Shown in pieces: positions 60,900 to 64,000 of a DNA stretch of 64,000 bases; positions within the stretch are counted from its first letter, which is position 1; every line of letters starts with the position of its first letter. A program made the translations under genes and the position numbers. Below the pieces are notes generated by a model. It was given only the letters and a program-made list of their open reading frames with translations. It did not search any database and was not told the origin of the DNA. This DNA is from Macrostomum hystrix (taxonomy: Eukaryota > Platyhelminthes > Macrostomidae): the NCBI GenBank assembly GCA_950097015.1, contig CATNEN010000010.1, positions 2,062,501-2,126,500 on the forward strand, read 5' to 3'.

Positions 60900-63535
60900 T
60901 GCATTTTTCTGTTCTTTTCCTGTTCTCTCCCCTCACACTTCTGTTCTCTCCGATCCGACTCCTGTTCTCTCCCCTCACACTCCTGTTCTCTCCCCTCACA
61001 CTCCTGTTCTCTCCGATCCGACTCCTGTTCTCTCCCCTCACACTCCTGTTCTCTCCCCTCACACTCCTGTTCTCTCCCCTCACACTCCTGTTCTCTCCCC
61101 TCACACTCCTGTTCTCTCCCCTCACACTCCTGTTCTCTCCCCTCACACTTCTGTTCTCTCCGATCCGACTCCTGTTCTCTCCCCTCACACTCCTGTTCTC
61201 TCCCCTCACACTCCTGTTCTCTCCCCTCACACTCCTGTTCTCTCCCCTCACACTCCTGTTCTCTCCCCTCACACTCCTGTTCTCTCCCCTCACACTCCTG
61301 TTCTCTCCCCTCACACTCCTGTTCTCTCCCCTCACACTCCTGTTCTCTCCCCTCACACTCCTGTTCTCTCCCCTCACACTCCTGTTCTCTCCCCTCACAC
61401 TCCTGTTCTCTCCCCTCACACTCCTGTTCTCTCCCCTCACACTCCTGTTCTCTCCCCTCACACTCCTGTTCTCTCCCCTCACTCTCCTGTTCTCTCCCGC
61501 CACACTCCTGTTCTCTCCCCTCAACTCCTGTTCTCTCCCCTCACACTCCTGTTCTCTCCCCTCACACTCCTGTTCTCTCCCCTCACACTCCTGTTCTCTC
61601 CCCTCACACTCCTGTTCTCTCCGATCCGACTCCTGTTCTCTCCGATCCGACTCCTGTTCTCTCCCCTCAACTCCTGTTCTCTCCTCTCACACTCCTGTTC
61701 TCTCCCCTCACACACCTGTTCTCTCCTCTCAACTCCTGTTCTCTCCCCTCAACTCCTGTTCTCTCCCCTCACACTCCTGTTCTCTCCCCTCACACTCCTG
61801 TTCTCTCCCCTCAACTCCTGTTCTCTCCCCTCACACTCCTGTTCTCTCCCCTCACACTCCTGTTCTCTCCCCTCACACTCCTGTTCTCTCCCCTCACACT
61901 CCTGTTCTCTCCGATCCGACTCCTGTTCTCTCCGATCCGACTCCTGTTAGCTCCCCTCAACTCCTGTTCTCTCCTCTCACACTCCTGTTCTCTCCCCTCA
62001 CACACCTGTTCTCTCCTCTCAACTCCTGTTCTCTCCCCTCAACTCCTGTTCTCTCCCCTCACACTCCTGTTCTCTCCCCTCACACTCCTGTTCTCTCCCC
62101 TCACACTCCTGTTCTCTCCGATCCGACTCCTGTTCTCTCCGATCCGACTCCTGTTCTCTCCGATCCGACTCCTGTTCTCCCCTCACACTCCTGTTCTCTC
62201 CGATTCGACTCCTGTTCTCTCCGATCCGACTCCTGTTCTCCCCTCACACTCCTGTTCTCTCCGATCCAACTCCTGTTCTCTCCGATCCGACTCCTGTTCT
62301 CTCCGATCCGACTCCTGTTCTCCCCTCACACTCCTGTTCTCTCCCCTCACACACCTGTTCTCTCCCCTCACACTCCTGTTCTCTCCCCTCACACTCCTGT
62401 TCTCTCCCCTCACACTCCTGTTCTCTCCCCTCACACTCCTGTTCTCTCCCCTCACACACCTGTTCTCTCCCCTCACACACCTGTTCTCTCCCCTCACACT
62501 CCTGTTCTCTCCCCTCAACTCCTGTTCTCTCCCCTCACACTCCTGTTCTCTCCCCTCACACTCCTGTTCTCTCCCCTCACACTCCTGTTCTCTCCCCTCA
62601 CACTCCTGTTCTCTCCCCTCAACTCCTGTTCTCTCCTCTCACACCCCTGTTCTCTCCCCTCACACACCTGTTCTCTCCTCTCAACTCCTGTTCTCTCCCC
62701 TCAACTCCTGTTCTCTCCTCTCAACTCCTGTTCTCTCCCCTCAACTCCTGTTCTCTCCCCCCACACTCCTGTTCTCTCCCCTCAACTCCTGTTCTCTCCC
62801 CTCAACTCCTGTTCTCTCCCCTCAACTCCTGTTCTCTCCCCTCACACTCCTGTTCTCTCCCCTCACACTCCTGTTCTCTCCCCTCAACTCCTGTTCTCTC
62901 CCCTCACACTCCTGTTCTCTCCCCTCAAACCTGTTCTCTCCCCTCACACTCCTGTTCTCTCCCCTCAACTCCTGTTCTCTCCCCTCACACTCCTGTTCTC
63001 TCCCCTCACACTTCTGTTCTCTCCGATCCGACTCCTGTTCTCTCCCCTCACACTCCTGTTCTCTCCCCTCAACTCCTGTTCTCTCCCCTCACACTCCTGT
63101 TCTCTCCCCTCACACTCCTGTTCTCTCCCCCCACACTCCTGTTCTCTCCCCTCAACTCCTGTTCTCTCCCCTCACACTACTGTTCTCTCCCCTCACACTC
63201 CTGTTCTCTCCCCTCACACACCTGTTCTGTCCCCTCACACTCCTGTTCTCTCCCCTCACACACCTGTTCTCTCCCCTCACACTACTGTTCTCTCCCCTCA
63301 CACTCCTGTTCTCTCCCTTCACACACCTGTTCTCTCCCCTCAACTCCTGTTCTCTCCTCTCACACTCCTGTTCTCTCCCCTCAACTCCTGTTCTCTCCCC
63401 TCAACTCATGTTCTCTCCCCTCACACACCTGTTCTCTCCCCTCAACTCCTGTTCTCTCCCCTCAACTCATGTTCTCTCCCCTCACACACCTGTTCTCTCC
63501 CCTCAACTCCTGTTCTCTCCCCTCAACTCATGTTC
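60900..63535. repeat. 2.6-kb array of a 21-bp pyrimidine-rich unit, about 125 copies
   Basis: Unit CTGTTCTCTCCCCTCACACT plus C. Variants are CCGATCCGACTC and the shortened CCCCTCAACTC. Segments of about 290 bp recur (61520-61720 against 61810-62010). One plus frame is open for 888 codons only because the unit and its variants lack stops; not coding. Confidence 0.95.
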
Positions 63536-63539
63536 TGCT

Positions 63540-63910
63540 CATTTGCCATTACCTCATCTCGCTAATCCACTTGTCTTGCGCTTTTTAGAATCTGCACTTT
63601 TCTCACTGCTGCTGAAATCACAGCAGTGGAATCTACTACTGCCAGAAAGGCACATCCATCACTTCTACGTCCGCTCGCTGTACTTTTGGTATCCAAAAAT
63701 ATTTATTTTCTATTATTTTATTTTTTTCCTATACACATTTCATTTGCATGTGTTAGCGCAACGGGCTGTGTCTAGGCTAGGACAAATTCAGAAATAATTT
63801 AGTTCATGAATGCACTTGCCTGTAACTTTCCACAGGGTCTGCGCCAGTGCACTTTTGTCTTTGGCAGATTTTTTCAGAAGAAGAAGTACACAAATGTTAA
63901 TAGTAATATT
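63540..63910. other. Unique right-hand spacer
   Basis: No feature recognised before the possible edge exon. Confidence 0.35.
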
Positions 63911-63923
63911 ATTGTGTCCCCAG

Positions 63924-64000
63924 AGACAGGGCTTGGCTGGCACTGCCGGCCGCACCCCCGAGTACTCCACTAAAGCCCCAGCCCCCTATCTCTATTCGAC
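63924..64000 (+). other. Possible exon start at the window edge
   Basis: After an acceptor-like TGTGTCCCCAG one plus frame reads RQGLAGTAGRTPEYSTKAPA and stays open to the edge. GC-rich third positions resemble those of real exons in this window. Too short to identify. Confidence 0.25.

Noticed and set aside
13160-63535. Excess of array periods that are multiples of three, hinting at coding origin
   Set aside because: By my list about 11 of 27 periods are multiples of three, close to the one third expected by chance.
60899-63565. 888-codon open frame on the plus strand
   Set aside because: It consists only of the 21-bp pyrimidine-rich array, changes frame of the motif whenever a shortened unit occurs, and shows no domain.

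Overview
The window is metazoan nuclear DNA. Genes are split by GT-AG introns, exons are GC-rich, introns and spacers are AT-rich, and there are tRNA-derived SINEs, a decayed piggyBac element and a very heavy load of short-unit tandem arrays (about 24 kb of the 64 kb by my hand count). An amidated-peptide precursor with GKR-spaced copies, a multi-intron KY-type gene and start codons sitting directly behind splice-acceptor-like AGs fit a lophotrochozoan, most likely a free-living flatworm such as Macrostomum. The species call is inference; no rRNA or mitochondrial marker is present. The standard genetic code is used.

Layout. 0.7-3.8 kb (+): a neuropeptide precursor with a CCAAT/E-box/TATA-like promoter, a non-coding first exon, a 2.2-kb intron and one coding exon. 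3.9-10.4 kb: two large satellite arrays (33-bp and 17-bp units). 28.6-10.9 kb (-): a kyphoscoliosis-peptidase (KY)/hillarin-like gene. Fifteen exons join in continuous frame to 1521 aa and carry two complete transglutaminase-like KY units linked by a Gln/Pro-rich segment. Nearly every intron holds its own unrelated minisatellite. 29.4-33.2 kb: a SINE, a degenerate piggyBac between TTAA sites and a possible MITE. 48.7-35.8 kb (-): a seven-exon vesicular ZnT/SLC30A zinc transporter (399 aa), again with one or more private minisatellites in most introns. 49.1-54.2 kb: three more arrays. 54.95-57.28 kb (+): a three-exon DEG/ENaC sodium channel (563 aa). 59.9-58.8 kb (-): a single-exon glycogen-targeting protein phosphatase 1 subunit (369 aa). 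60.9-63.5 kb: a 2.6-kb 21-bp array. At the right edge there may be the start of another exon.

The genes form no operon and share no pathway. They are ordinary neuromuscular and metabolic genes: a secreted peptide, a muscle cytoskeletal KY protein, a zinc transporter, a peptide- or acid-gated-type channel and a glycogen regulator. The long open frames running through the arrays are artefacts of repeat units that lack stops and are not listed as genes. The most unusual features are the double KY gene whose two domains both appear to lack the catalytic cysteine, the placement of private minisatellites within about 10-150 bp of splice junctions, and the same 17-bp satellite in opposite orientations on either side of the neuropeptide coding exon.
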